Of a DNA stretch of 64,000 nucleotides, positions 44,590-58,435 are shown piece by piece; positions within the stretch are counted from its first letter, which is position 1; every line of letters starts with the position of its first letter. The notes beneath the pieces are model-generated. The model was not told the DNA's origin and searched no databases. It worked only from the letters and a program-made list of their open reading frames with translations. The stretch is from the NCBI GenBank assembly GCA_013180625.2, contig SNVD02014099.1, positions 62,001 through 126,000 of the forward strand. The letters run 5' to 3'. This DNA comes from Boswellia sacra (lineage: Eukaryota; Streptophyta; Magnoliopsida; Sapindales; Burseraceae). Position numbers and translations under genes: made by a program.

Positions 44590-45060
44590 AACTCTCATGA
44601 TCTGGCCCCCTAGCAAAATACTGCCTCCTTAGGACTCCAAGCATCTCTTCATGTTGTGAGATACTTAAGGTTATGTCTCTAGGCTAAAGCTCAAAATGCG
44701 TCTTACTAGTTAAGGAGATCATCCTTTATATCCTAACCAATGTGGAGGCATGCTCTTGAACATGCCCATTACAATACACCCTCCTTAAAGGCAACACATC
44801 CCCATTTTGAGCTCAAATCAACAGCACCACAATTTTGGTTGGGATTGGCTTTGATAGCATTTGTCATGACCCAATCCAGTGGCAAGTTACTTTCCTCATT
44901 GGATCTTAAACATCTTTCTGCATTGTAAGATCCTCAACGCTTTTTCTTTGGGTTAAAGCACAAAATGCACTTACTAGCAAAGGGAGGTCACCCCTTATAT
45001 CCCAAGCAATATGGCATAAGTGCTCTTGCACATGGACATTACAAAAGTATTAAATCATGG
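44590..45060 (+). repeat. Imperfect tandem duplication of about 240 bp
   Basis: Blocks around 44,630-44,790 recur at 44,890-45,050: CAT.TTGTAAGAT/GTTGTGAGAT, GGGTTAAAGCACAAAATGC / GGCTAAAGCTCAAAATGC, CACCCCTTATATCCCAAGCAAT / CATCCTTTATATCCTAACCAAT, TGCTCTTG.ACATG. Origin unknown, possibly an old LTR-like repeat. Confidence 0.45.
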
Positions 45061-45298
45061 TAGATAGGAAGTACATTAAAGTATTCTTGTTAAGAGTAAA
45101 TAACTGTCGAATTCTGATTTCCAAGCTGACCAATATTAGTCATGACCCTTTTTAGGATACAAAAATAATGTTCAAATCTCTTCAGAAATCATAACCATCT
45201 CATTCTCAAGGGTTGATAATCAAAACTAGAGCCCTATAGAGTTAAATAATAATAGAAAACTAGAGAAACAGCGATTTATGTAGCACAAGGAATGGACC

Positions 45299-45367
45299 TT
45301 CTTCTCAGTTTCTAACATTGTGTGGAAGTTCTTTACCGCACACTGCAATGCTCTCAACGCATGGTTC
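45299..45367 (-). pseudogene. Unrecognised captured exon in CACTA element
   Basis: After TTGGAACAG, a block encoding [20 protein letters not shown] followed by EKK, helical in pattern. The donor is weak (GTCCAT). Probably the same unidentified gene as the 43.3-43.7 kb exons, or a separate one. Confidence 0.3.
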
Positions 45368-45776
45368 CTGTTCCAAAATGATGCAAATTTATATCTGACC
45401 CTACCTAGAAATGGGAATGAATAAAGGCAATATAAATACATGACAGCAAGTCAGTTCAAATTGAAAATATATCGAAATCATATATGATATGCCCCTCCAT
45501 GTTGGCCCAGTGAAGTAAACACTCATTTACTCCCTAATTAGAAGAAATAAATTATATTAATACCCTATCAAGGAAAGCCAATGCATAAAACCATAGCCAT
45601 ATAATTACATATTTAAAAGAAGTACATATTGACAAGTGTGAAAATAAAACTATTGTGGCCATCAAGACTTGTTGATGTTAAAGAAAATTAGATGTCAATG
45701 AAGGCAAGTACAACAGATATTCTGCTAAGATCTCACCGTAGTTTACTACACACTCTCACTGAAGTTATAACAATAC

Positions 45777-46123
45777 CTTGATCTTGTTTGATGCTTCAAA
45801 TCCATCAAGCTGATTGAGAAGCTCCAACATTGTCTGCTGCATTTCATTGTCACCATTGCCACTTGCAGATTCCGTATGCGCAGATCCAATGCTGTCTATT
45901 TCATCAATAAAAATGATTGATGGAGCATGCTCCCTGTTGCCGAAAAAAAGGAGTCACACTCATAAGATAAGAAAATGAAAGAATGAATAGTGTAAAAGTT
46001 ACAAGATCTCTAGCAACAAACAAGGTAAACTAAAGATGCAATAAAACAGAAGAAACTTACCTTTGGTTGAGCTATTCCAAGACTCTCAAACAATTCAGGA
46101 TGTTTGATAGGAAGCTCAATAAC
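45777..46123 (-). pseudogene. RPT6: Captured fragment of 26S proteasome ATPase RPT6
   Basis: RPT6 is one of six AAA+ ATPases that unfold substrates at the proteasome base. Two exons with GT-AG borders. 46,061-46,123 encodes [21 protein letters not shown]; 45,777-45,933 encodes [20 protein letters not shown] ... [18 protein letters not shown] with the Walker B motif (IIFIDEID). The part between them in intact RPT6, with Walker A (GPPGTGKT), is absent, so the fragment cannot be an active ATPase. It directly follows the NUA exons in the same orientation. Confidence 0.88.
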
Positions 46124-47093
46124 CTGTAAAAGTTACAAGGGACAAAGAAAATAAAAATAAACTAAGAGTATAAAAATAATAATGAGGACCAAAATGAAAT
46201 AAATGGAATCCTGATAAACAACTAACAACAAATCCCATAAGAAAACCTACAGCATTTAGTTCCTATATGCCACTACATGATTATGTAGTTCAGTCAGTAG
46301 GAGAGAAATCATCTATTTGTTCAACACTGGACGTAAAACAGACGACCAAGTAAAGAAAATAAAATTATTGGTTGATCATGCATTTGGTCCATTTTGAAAC
46401 TCAACTAAAGAATCCTAAAAACCAAAAGCAAAAAATCCACGTCAGTTGAATTAAAACACTAAATGAAATCAACCAATCAACATTCCTATGGCTACTATGA
46501 AAATTCCAGATCACTAGATACAAATTTATTATTTGCGATGTCCCAGCTGACCAGAACGTTATAATCAACCATTAAATTATCAACACTTTAACTAAAATTA
46601 ACTGGCCCCACCAAATAAGAAAAACACTGAAACAGGTCAGTTCTAATTGCCTCACAATAAAACTGTATCTAAACAATCACATTATCTCGTGGCTCAAATA
46701 ACAAGTAATTGAACGTCCTCATTGGCAAAAGGCCCAAAAGATGCTACAAAAAAAGGAAGTTTCAACCACCAGCACCAAAACCACCTAAACAAGCAAGAAA
46801 AACAGAATTGATCTTCATAATCATGCAAGTGTCTATATTGCATCTTGTAGGAGGGCTCCAAATGTCAAAAAGCCTAAGTTTCCCAGGCAAAGCTTTTGCG
46901 TGGAAAGATCACCAAACTCATCTACCTAATAGATACATCATCATTCCCCAAATTTTCTTAAGGCCCTCTCTATTTATCTCTACACCTACTTAGCATTTAA
47001 TGAAGGGGCAAGAATTGTCCAACGTAATATAAAAGAATGCGACACAAAATAAGTTAGCATACTATGTTAGACAAAAACAATACCTGGAGCTGC
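46124..47093. other. Intron-like gap between NUA and RPT6 fragments
   Basis: No recognisable coding. The plus frame at 46,709-46,993 has no known domain. Confidence 0.4.
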
Positions 47094-50000
47094 ATCCACA
47101 GATGGTGTGTCAGAAGAATGCAGTTTATGTTCCTCATCATATAGTCTTTTGTACATGGCAACCTATGCAAAAAAAAAAAAGGTGATAAAACAGAAACATC
47201 AGGAAATGGAAATTGTGATCACATTATGCAAGTAACATAGAAAGAGAATAAGCAATCAGGCTAGCATGAGGCCTCAGAAGGCTTACAGAAGCGTGTAATG
47301 ATTCAATCATGCGCCCTTGCTCTTCAGCTCTTTGCAACACCATATCAACTTTTGTGGCTGCTTCATCTGTGTGTTTTTTAAGCTCCAGTTCAAACATTTC
47401 CTACAATTCAGTTGTTACCAAAGATAACTTGTCAAAAGGGGCATTGAACATCAAAAAGTATTAAATAATTTTGTTTGTGGCAAGATGAACATACGAAGAA
47501 ACAAAAGCTATGTAGACAGATATAAAGTATCCTGTGTTACCTTGCATTCCATCTCTCTGCTTTCAATCTGATTAGAGAGACTTCGCACAAGGCTCCTCAA
47601 TTGCACATTTTGCTCAACTAATCCATTTATGTCCTTAAATGTCGACTGTTAGCAATGTTTGAACCAGAACAAAAATTGGTCACCATAACTTGAAAAGAAA
47701 GAGGGCTAGATTAAAAACCAAGGGAACAGAAGGAAACATACAAGGCGATCAGAAATGACTTTTTCAACACCAGACTCCTCATGCACCTTTACAGAAGCAA
47801 TAGCTGTATCTTCATCAGCACTCTCATGCCCAGAAGATCCACAACGAATTTGTATATCACGACATTCCTTTAGAAGAACTGTCACCTAAACATTGTACAC
47901 CAAAAAAAAAAAAAGAAAGGTTTAAGGATGAAAATGTTTAGAAATGAAAAAGGACAAATGTTGGATATATATCACACTCACATCATCATCATCATCATGA
48001 TTACTATAATTTAATTAAAACTGTGAGCACCATACAATTATTTATTCTAAAAAAAAAATTAATGTTGACTTTGAATATCTTCATAGGCATTGGTTTCAAG
48101 TGGATTCTCGGATACATAAATACACTTCATTCATTCTAATTGGTGTAAAAATTGATTGTTGCTTTAATAAAGGCATTTTACTTTTCTTTTGATGTATTTG
48201 AGACTGGTGACTACTTGTACACAAACCTCATAATTATATCTCTCTTCTGCCCTTCCCAAAAAAAAGTGCAAAGAAAAGGACAGAAACTAACTTAGGAAGA
48301 CAAAAGAAACTCCGGCTGTAACTAAATAGTAATACAATCTAAGGGCACTCCAACATACCTGCTTCTGAAGGTCACTAATTTCTTTTTGAGCCAGATTATA
48401 ATCACGTTCATGTCTCCTCAAAGCAGCTTGATGACAAATATAAGAACACAATCCATAGAGGAGAGGAAAACAATTCAATAACAAATGAAATTCTAAAAAA
48501 AAAAAAAAAGAAAAGAAAAGAAAACAAGAGGGTTTCAAAAACCTTAAATTCCTGTATAGTTTTCTCCAAATTTGACTGCTCAGAGACAGTTCTCCAATTT
48601 TTGGTTAATCACAAAGTATGCCTCAACAATTCTTTCATATTCCGCTGTACAAACAGTAATTCTATCAGCGTATGAAACTGTATCCTTCTTTGTGACAAAA
48701 ATCAAACAAGCTAGTTCACCATGTTATTATTCAACAGGATAATGCAGTAATGTAGGAATGGTACCTATTTATGATCATATTGACAAAGTAAATGCTCATA
48801 AGTGCATGAATTTAATAGAATATCATATATTTCAGAATTACACATGATGCCAAAGTAACGGAAGAAATCATAGAAACATGAGACTGATTATTTTAATAAT
48901 TATTTATTTAGAAAAAAAAACAACAACAACACACACAGATACAAAGGTGGTATTAAAAGTCAATCATTAGAAGTAAAAAAAATGCAAAGGGGGCATAGCA
49001 TCTATCAATAGAGTATTCCAATCTCTATAACTAAAGAAAAAAGAAGTCTCCTAAATTTGTTTAGAAACTGTGGACCACAAATAAAGCAGAACAGTAAACT
49101 CTGCCCTCGCTAAATTATCCCCCTTCTCAACAACCTTTTCAAGAATTATTCTATTTCTCTCTAGCCATAAAAACCATGAAACAGCCAATACACAATATCT
49201 TCAAAGAACCAAAGCTTTTCTATCTAGCCAAGAGTAATATGATTCATAACAAAAATAAATACAAGATAAGGAACAATCCTGAATAAAAGAGAATGGAATA
49301 TCCTGGAGCAAATTAAAACTGAAATGAACCCTAGCCTATTAAAAGTCAACATCTTCCTCCTCAGATCATAAAAAATTCAATGATTTCTTTCCAACCAAAA
49401 GACAGTCATAACACGACAATTCACAAGACCACACACTCATTCCTCCTCCAGATGCCCAAATATCACTATAAGCAATTCTTTAGTCCTCTATTGCACACAA
49501 CATACCAACAAGAAGATAAATACATTTAATCTCCATTGCTGAACTAGGAATATTACCTCTTTCGTCTAAAATAACCCCCGCCTTCTCTTCTAGTTCATAC
49601 AGGACCTACCAATGCATAACATGCTAATGAGGCTTTTTAAAGAAATAATAATAAACAAGAAACTATCGAAATTGTATTAAAGTAAAATAGCTATACAACC
49701 ATGAACAAGCAGTTTTCTTGTATAAGGCACAAAAACTTTATTAATAAAAGATGTAGAAGAAAGATCACAAAAGTGAACTGGAAGTCCACAGAGAAAAGAA
49801 CAGAAAAACAACAACAGTGCACAAGCAGTCCTCTAAAAGACAATCCTGAAAGCACAAAACTAAAGATATGATAATTCAATCAGCCCCATAAAGTCAGTAA
49901 CCAAAAACACCCATATGAATATCGCAAAATTATAATCAAATTGTCCTCCACAAATAATTAACATGTTATCTATAGTAGACATAATAACTCCTGAAATGAG

Positions 50001-50312
50001 CCATAAGGTACAGTACACACACCCGTTGCAGCACTGCCTCTGATTCCTTTCTTCCCAATTGCTCATGTCGCAGGGCATCAACCGCTTCTTGATATTTTGC
50101 ATATATTTTAGCTAGCTAAAAGTCATAAATACAGAATAAAATCCAAATTAATTGAGATATTAAAAAAATGACACAAGTTATTATAACTCACACTCCAGCC
50201 ATCACACAAAAGCGAAGCTGCTAGCGCTGTTCCTGAGACACCCACTGGAATCTTGGGCACTATCAAGCGACTATCCTCAGCAAAGTCATTATTATCAAAC
50301 AATTCCATCCAG
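47094..50312 (-). pseudogene. NUA: Captured multi-exon fragment of nuclear-pore anchor (NUA/TPR)
   Basis: NUA (plant TPR) is a long coiled-coil protein of the nuclear basket. Nine exons are in correct order with introns kept: 50,192-50,312 (WMELFDNNDFAEDSRLIVPK...); 50,023-50,115 (LAKIYAKYQEAVDALRHEQL...); 49,557-49,605 (VLYELEEKAGVILDER); 48,543-48,644 (YERIVEAYFVINQKLEN...); 48,359-48,427 (ALRRHERDYNLAQKEISDLQ); 47,752-47,885 (VTVLLKECRDIQIRCGSSGH...); 47,541-47,645 (TFKDINGLVEQNVQLRSLVR...); 47,287-47,400 (LELKKHTDEAATKVDMVLQR...); 47,094-47,162 (VAMYKRLYDEEHKLHSSDTP...). A one-base loss in exon 4 (after KLENC) breaks the frame. Only an internal part of the roughly 2,000-residue protein is present. 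Retained introns show capture from genomic DNA. Confidence 0.9.
48880..49545 (-). mobile_element. LINE (L1-type) 3' fragment inside the captured NUA intron
   Basis: On minus, a frame near 49,150-49,200 reads AVSWFLWLERNR, the zf-RVT/C-terminal signature of plant L1 ORF2 proteins. The following sequence is degenerate and ends in an AATAAATAATTATT-like tail near 48,890. It sits between NUA exons 3 and 4. Confidence 0.5.
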
Positions 50313-51172
<860 letters not shown>

Positions 51173-51259
51173 GTTGGGTTAGGGAGATTGAGAAGGGGAT
51201 GGATAGTTAGGGAATTAGGGCCGGCTCTTTTAGGTTTTTCCTTTTGTTTGTTCTATTAT

Positions 51260-51425
51260 TTAATTGTTATACATGTCAGTCATTAAAATTGTGACATAAA
51301 CTTTTTTACAGACTCCTAGAAAAATGACACATATAATTTTATTTGGGTTTGACTAAAATATATGTGTCATTTTCTTAAAAACCGACACAAATAAAGTGAC
51401 ACAAAAACTCAATTTTCTTGTAGTG
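51260..51425. repeat. CACTA subterminal array and right end
   Basis: Short copies of TGTGTCATTTT and ACCGACACAAAT lead to the terminal TTTTCTTGTAGTG. Confidence 0.7.
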
Positions 51426-51428
51426 CTT

Positions 51429-54182
51429 GGAGATTATTTGATATAGGGTTTAGATATGGAACTGAAAACCTTGTTGGTATTAGCTTGTCATTTCTTGCGT
51501 GAGCTTAGGCTTTAGCTACAGGAGAAACCTATAAAGCTGTGCTCTTTCTTTCTTCTTCAAGATGAAACGCTCTTTCACTCTGCAAAAGGCACATCTTCGT
51601 ATGACACCTATTCCTATTGCCTACTCTTCTACCAACGATTTTCCATCAGTATTTTGCCGTGTTTATTACTCTAAAGATATTAGCTCCACTAATAATATAT
51701 ATTTATCAGAAGTTAGATTTTGAATTTAAAAGTTGAAGAATTTGGAATTGTACATGTATAAATTAGGTGTTTTTAAGTAAATAGGTGTGTATTTGTATTT
51801 TTTTAATAATTTTAATTAAAGATAAAATTATAAATCAAAATCAAAATAAATATGAGGATCGAAGAGATGAAAAGTGAAGATCGAATAAAAATACTTTTAA
51901 CTCTCATGGAACTTCTAGAAGTTGTTAGCATTGAAAGCATGAAAACGAGGGTGGTTTAGATTGTACACTTACAATTATTATGTTTGTTGAAATTTACCTC
52001 CTCTGCAAGCATATCTCTCCGTGCAACCTGTAATTAATTAAGTGGTATAGTGAGGTCAATTAAAGTTATTCAGAGTTCTTGTCTAGGAGCTGAGAAAACA
52101 AGTTCCACTCGTAGATTAGAAGAACAGATTTTATTCGGAATTTTTTTTTTCCCATATCTTCCCACTTTCCATAAGACCTCAACTCAAATAAAGAGCTGTT
52201 CCAAAGCTAATTATTAGCCGGCTAACTATCAGTCTCCAAATGTGAAAAACATGATGATTAATGATCAAGAAAAATACAAGCTATCGCATAGACAAATCAG
52301 TACAATGGTTATTTTCCACCACAGATGATTGTGTAGAGATAAATGCTAACTCTTACCGACCAGCCTACTTGTGTTCTAGAAACAAGTCCTGCTATTTGAA
52401 GGGACGGATGGATTAAGGGACGAATGGGGGGTAATTGCCCCCACAGAAATTAAAAAATGCTCCAATTCTCCATGTGTCGGCTTATTACTGTGCTAGGCCA
52501 TTAACTTTCACAAAGATTTCATTTTACTTCAAAAAAATGGATTCGGCTTCAAAAACCCCATTCATCCAACAAACATGCATGGTCCACTTCAAATTTTTTA
52601 CCTTTTCTGAATTTAAAAAAAAAAAAAAAATTCAACTTGATCTTTGACCCATAGAGTACATGGTCCCCGATTCCCAAACCGGCTTCTCACTTCTTTGACT
52701 CTTTACGCTTCTCTCAGCCTGTCATTGGCTTACTTAACTCAAGAGACACTCCTTTCAGCGTTAAATTTTTATTTTTTCACACTTCTACTTTCTTGTCTTA
52801 CTCAATCGCTTTTATTCTCTGACGTCGTATAAAGTTGCAACCATATTTTGTGAATTGATATATACCAACGATTCAACTTTAATCCACGTAATCAAATGAT
52901 TGGAGTCTAATAAGTTATTAGACTCCACTTTTTATTTTTTATTTTAGGTGACATTTTTATCCCCAAAAAAAAAAATTGAAGAGCAAATAATATGTTATAA
53001 ATCCTAAATTCTTTTAAATATTTAATCATAATTTTCTTATACACTTTAAAAATCTTGAATGTGATTTTTTTAAATATAATTTATCCATTGATTAATAATT
53101 ATATATTATTTTAAAGAAATGCATGAATAAATCGTATCAGACGAGAAAAATAAAGATGAATACATAAGATTTAATTAGAGTTTTTATTACTTTTTTTTTT
53201 GTCTCTAGATTCGTTGCCATTATGTAGATTGCAAAAGCAAGAAACCGTAGCAACTAAAACTTAATGCACTAACATAATATTAAGAAGAAACCGTGCTAAT
53301 TGCTTTCTAGGCAAATTAACTAGAAAATTCTTTATTTTCCTTGATTCGTTTCTATGGAAATAAAGAGGAAAATAAACGAAAAGAAAGGAAAAGGCAACCT
53401 AGTCTTTTGAAATGATGTTGAAAGAATAATATTTATGATAAATTAATTGCTTTAACCAAAAATCAATGGTGAAAGTAATCAAAATAAAGTTAGATTGCAA
53501 CTAAAGAAGGATAATTTAGGAATTATATATTGTTTATTGAGAAAACAATATTATACTTACTGAATAGTTGCTTATGGTTTTAAGCCCCATGATGCTAAGT
53601 CGAAGAACCAAAGTCGAAGCAGGGCTCAATGTACGAAAACGTTGAAAATCGAAGCTCAAGACTAAACCTGAAGAAACAGATTCGAGAGATCTTTCACTTG
53701 GGGTTGCGTGCCAGTAAAACTAGCATGAGCTAGTTTATGTGTGCTAGTTCATATTAGCATGCGCCACTTAATACTGACATGTGCCACTTGTACTACAGTT
53801 TATAAAAAAACCCATTTTTCAAGAAGAAGAGGGTTGGTTGCTATTCTTGAAGTTTGTTTTATATAACCTTTCAATTCTAGTGAAATAAAAGCACTATTTC
53901 TCACCGTTTGTACACTCCAGCTTCATTTTGACGACTTGGTGAGCCCGAAGCCAATGACTACATTGCCACAATATTTTGATGCATCTTTTGACTATGGGTT
54001 TCATTGTTATGACTTTACATGCTCTACTTTACCATTTCCTTGCCATAATATTACTATATGAACACTTTTTATGCTATTTTTGTATTTATTACGAAATTTG
54101 GCATTTTATTGTGATTCTTGTGAGTTTTTGGTGATTTTCATGATCTATAGTTAGAAATGCATGTTAGGATTAAGGATAGTCA
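51429..54182. other. Intergenic sequence between two CACTA elements
   Basis: No gene recognised. About 53,690-53,960 includes GTGAAATAAAAGCACTATTT and a following TTGGTGAGCCCGAAG, a layout that could be the end of an old LTR with poly(A) signal, but no paired LTR or target duplication was found. Confidence 0.4.
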
Positions 54183-54204
54183 ATTCACTACAAGAAAAAT
54201 GGGC

Positions 54205-54590
54205 TATGGCAACGCGCATTTTGCGTTGCTAAAACGTTTTCGCAACGCACGCCTACGTGTTGTCGTTCTTGCTGCTGCGAAAAGTCCCTGACTTTACGCA
54301 ACAAACACATGCACGTTGCGAAAAGCAAATCTGCATGTTGTAGAAAATCTTTCGGCAACGTGCATTGCGCGTTGCGAAAAGATATAGAATAGTAATGATT
54401 TAACAACACGCAATATATGTTGTTGTAGACCTCAATGGCAACGCGCAATGAATGTTGCAAAAAGAGGAGTTATAAAGTTTTAACAACACACATTGCGCGT
54501 TGCTATAGACCCCAATAACAACACACATTGCGCGTTGCTATAGACCTTAAGAGTGTGAAGTTTTCCCAACATGCGCACGTTGCCATTTAT
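54205..54590. repeat. CACTA subterminal repeat array, left
   Basis: About a dozen variants of GCAACGCGCA and its inverse TGCGCGTTGC at irregular spacing. Confidence 0.8.
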
Positions 54591-55089
54591 TTGATGCATA
54601 AAACTATTGTATTTATAATTAAATACCCACTTTTTTATTAATTTATAATAACCTTTTCAATTCTAATCATACACTATTATATAAATTATCAAAGAATACA
54701 TAATATATAACAAAAGCACAAATTTGTATTAAGACAAATATTATCACAAATATTAAATACAAGAACTTGTCAATAAAATATAATACAATTCTAAATGGCT
54801 TAAAGAAATCGAAATCAAGTAAAACATACTTAAAATTGAGATATAATTGTGATGAAAATTACTAAATGACTTAAAAAAATCGAAATCAATTATTTCCCTG
54901 CCAACTTTTCGAACCCTCGGATCCCACTATCCATCTCACATCATAATCTTACAGTTCCATCCAAGCAGCAAGTTGGCAACATGTGCCTTGGTGAATGTTT
55001 TGCATCTCCCATGGATTGCCTTCCCTTCGATGGCCTCTATTGAATATGGCGTAGCAAAACTTTTGCATATTCAGATTTTCCATCACAGC

Positions 55090-55375
55090 AACATACTAAG
55101 ACATGTTTGCCCATCCATCATTCGATCCTTCAATGCCCAGTTTACTCATATATGTTGCAGTTGTCGAAGGTCCCTCAATAGACCAAGTTGCAGAAACTAG
55201 ATTTTGAGGTAGACTCTGTTTAAACTTCCAAGCTACTTCCCAGGCCATGCTCTTCTTTTTCCACAAAACAAATCTCGATTCCACCAGCAATAATCCCATC
55301 CTCTGAGCCTGTCCACTTCGCCTCCACATTTGTACATTGTAGGAGCACTGCATTCTGGCGCCAAGAAAAAGAACC
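55090..55375 (-). pseudogene. Probable captured WD40/transducin-family fragment
   Basis: Two minus frames joined by a shift read WTGSEDGIIAGGIEICF, then EVAWKFKQSLPQNLVSATWS followed by IEGPSTTATYMSKL. The segment recalls the N-terminal part of a large plant WD40 family (transducin/rabconnectin-3-like), from memory only. It ends in stops. An independent capture from the ARR fragment is likely. Confidence 0.35.
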
Positions 55376-55873
55376 TGAATATGAGTAAAAGAAACTTGAA
55401 TTCAAAATATGGAAAAATATGGTTATATAACATCCATCCCATGCAAGTAGTCTTGTACAATAGAGCACCAAAAAAGAATTTGAAATAATAAGATCACCCT
55501 CCAAAATTCAATTTCTCGGCCTCAGAATAATCAATTTTTTTGAATCCAAATACCATAGGATTCTTCTGACATAAATGATAGTTATTAACATCTCTAGCCT
55601 CTTCTCTTGAACAGTTCAAACAGATTCTTAAAATTTTTTTTATATATAAGCAACTGAACAAGCAAAACATTTACCTTCATTGTATTAAGACAAAAACATT
55701 ATATGCAAAGATTAATATTATAGCTATGATACAAACAAGAAACAGCTAATAAAGACGTTCAAATCATAACTTACAAATGCAAAGCAAGATTATATGTTCT
55801 TACCTATTTCACCATTGAACTCACTAAATCTTCAAGTCAACATTATTGGAAATGTAATTGCCCTGCGTCAACA

Positions 55874-57750
55874 TTATTGTTCGGGTCCAGGCACTGGAGC
55901 ATCCTCCTTGTGGCCTTCCCATTCTTGTTGAACATTGCTAATTATCTGCCCAGAATTTTTGCTAATAGTTACTGCTTGAAAATGTAAATCTGCTTTTGGA
56001 TCCTGTAATCTGTTGGGCAGTGTTGGCATAGAAGAAACATTACATGTATTATGTCCAACTTGCAAGGCCATTGGGGAAAGATTGCCTTTCAAGTTACCAG
56101 GAAACATAGTAGGCTGCTTAAAACAGTCACCTAATAGAAAAGAATTTGCTTGGATCCCAGAAGACTGAACAACATTTGACCAATTGTAATTACGTCTACC
56201 ATGATCTGGCAGATGGGAAGGAGATCCTGAATTTAAACTCATCAATGAAACAGAAGATTGAATTCCAAATACTCTGTGACCTTGGGCCTCTTGAGGATGT
56301 CCTTCTAACATCAAGGGGCTGTTTGCAACGCCAAGAAGAGGATTATTTGATCGACCAAAAGTTACTCTTGCATCCGGATAGCCACTGGAAATAGGGGAAA
56401 CTGTTGTACTATCATTGGTGGTAGGGAGCTCCCTTATGGTTGTAACGTTCTTGTTTGGCTGTAACTGATCAAGTTCCAAGGATGTTGGCATCCCTTGAAG
56501 TATACTCCCATTATGGCTTCCAGGAAGCATGCCTGGGTGAAGCTTTCCCTGATCAGTAGTATTTTCCGGGTTTTGAGCATGACGTAACTGAATCACTCCT
56601 AAAGGAAGACCACGCATACCTAGTGCAGCAGGAATGTTCAATCTACCAAGCATTCCACTAGGTGGAAAAGATCTGAAATTATTGCCTTGGAAATGCCCAG
56701 GTCCAGACAAGGAATGGAAATTCCCAAGTCCATTAACAGAACTCATTCGCAAATATGAAGGATCTGTATTGCCCGAGGCTGCTACCATATTAGCTTGCTG
56801 GTTAGCCACACAGCTGATCCTTTTGAGTTAAAGCCTATATTTCTGCAACAATGCAATAACCCAGTTAGCTTTCAAGAATCAAGAGTTTTCGTCATGTAGA
56901 ATAGAGATAGTATCAGCGAGAATTTATGCCTGAAGATGGCTTGCCACATTTTCCCTTGTCAGCTTTTCAACATTCATCAAGTCTAAAATCTTTTTTGGTA
57001 CAGCCTCTGGAGGAAAAAAGATGAAAGAGTTAAGAATAAAGAAATGAAATGAAATGGCTTTATAGATGAATGAGTTTGCATATGAAACAAATATCACAAA
57101 ACAAGATCAAGAAATGATTTTTCACCAGCAGCAATGCTTTTGTCCTATGAATTGAAAGGTGAAAAGCAATTGTCAATTTGAATAAAATAAATAAATAATT
57201 CACGATTTTCACAATTAGGAAAGGAGCTCAAGGAAAAGGACTGTGATCCATAATCACCCAAGAAAAGGTAAAGAAGAGACTTCCAAGAAAATATACTAAC
57301 ATGTGTCTAACGAAAATTCTAAATGTTTTAGCACTATCAAGAGAGGATTTAAAGACATACTGTCAATGCCCAACTGATTAACGGCTGCAACAAACTTGCG
57401 ATGAAGTTCGACTGACCAAACAACCCTAGGCTTCTTTTGTGTTGATGGATCCTTATTTTCATGATCATTCTCATCACGCTCCTCATCCTCATCTTCATGT
57501 TGGTCTTTCCTCTTCTTACCGAGCTTCCCATTCTGATCAAAGTTTCCTATTCCTACAACCACCATGATGAGGCTTTTCTTCATTGTCAGAATTATTGCTG
57601 TCCTTTAAATCAAGTTTCTTCCTCCTGACTACATGTTGCCATCTATTCTTTAGTTCTTCAATCCGAACGGGGTCTCAGCAAATAATCACAAGATCCACGA
57701 GTGATTCCCTTCATCACAAGCTTGGGGTCACCATGAGGCTGGATCCATGA
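55874..57750 (-). pseudogene. ARR-B-like: Captured type-B cytokinin response regulator (ARR-B) fragment
   Basis: Type-B ARRs are GARP transcription factors activated by phosphorelay from cytokinin receptors. Three exons with normal ARR-B junctions. 57,361-57,750 holds the receiver end (DPKLVMKGITRGSCDYLLRP), the acidic linker ([20 protein letters not shown]) and the GARP start ([20 protein letters not shown]). 56,930-57,006 (77 nt) has [20 protein letters not shown] then ASHLQ. 55,874-56,842 has KYRL-stop-LKRISCVANQQANM and a long Ser/Gly/Asn-rich C-terminus. Breaks: an extra C in the receiver (after LLRP), a shift before the linker, TAA for Tyr in exon 3, and GC instead of GT after exon 2. 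The receiver N-terminus with the phospho-Asp is missing. Retained introns mean capture from DNA. Confidence 0.9.
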
Positions 57751-58435
57751 AGGTGAGCTCATCGCAAGTGAGGATGGCCTGGCGAATGGCAACGCAACGG
57801 TGGAGTGGAGGTAGGCGACTTAGGCGAGATGCGAAAGTTGATAATGGTGGAGTCGAGGACGACTTAGGAGATGAGGGCTGGATTGTATAGTTTTGTCTAT
57901 ATGGTATATACTTAAAAAAAATTCTAAGATTGCGAGTTAAGCTACGCTCAATTCAGACTTAAATTGCACACCTGACAAAATGCAAAACGACGTCATTTTA
58001 TTTGATATTAAATTAAGTAATTTATTTTTATTAGTTATAATTTATTAACTAAATATTATAACTTATGATATGTCTTTATTTTATTATAAAATTATATTAA
58101 TTTTAATAAAATACTTAATATTAAAAAATTAAACAATTAAAATCCTAATATTAATTAAATTTTTATGTTAAAAAATTTTAAATCTAATATACCTATATTT
58201 AACTTAATATTAAAAAATACTTAAAATTTTAAATTTTCATTAGTTAAAGTTTTAAAATTAGTTGACTTCTTTATATTAAAAAATTTTATTTCTAACTATA
58301 TTTATTTTTAATGTCCAAAAGAAATTAAAGTTATCAGATTCTAATATTAGTTAAATTTTTAATGTTGAAAAACTTTAATTTTAATAAACTAAAAATTAAG
58401 TAAAAATCAAAATATAAAAAATTAAAATAAGACAT

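Noticed and set aside
53690..53960. Possible solo LTR
   Set aside because: Only a poly(A)-like signal and a vague primer-site-like stretch; no TG...CA pair with duplicated flanks found.
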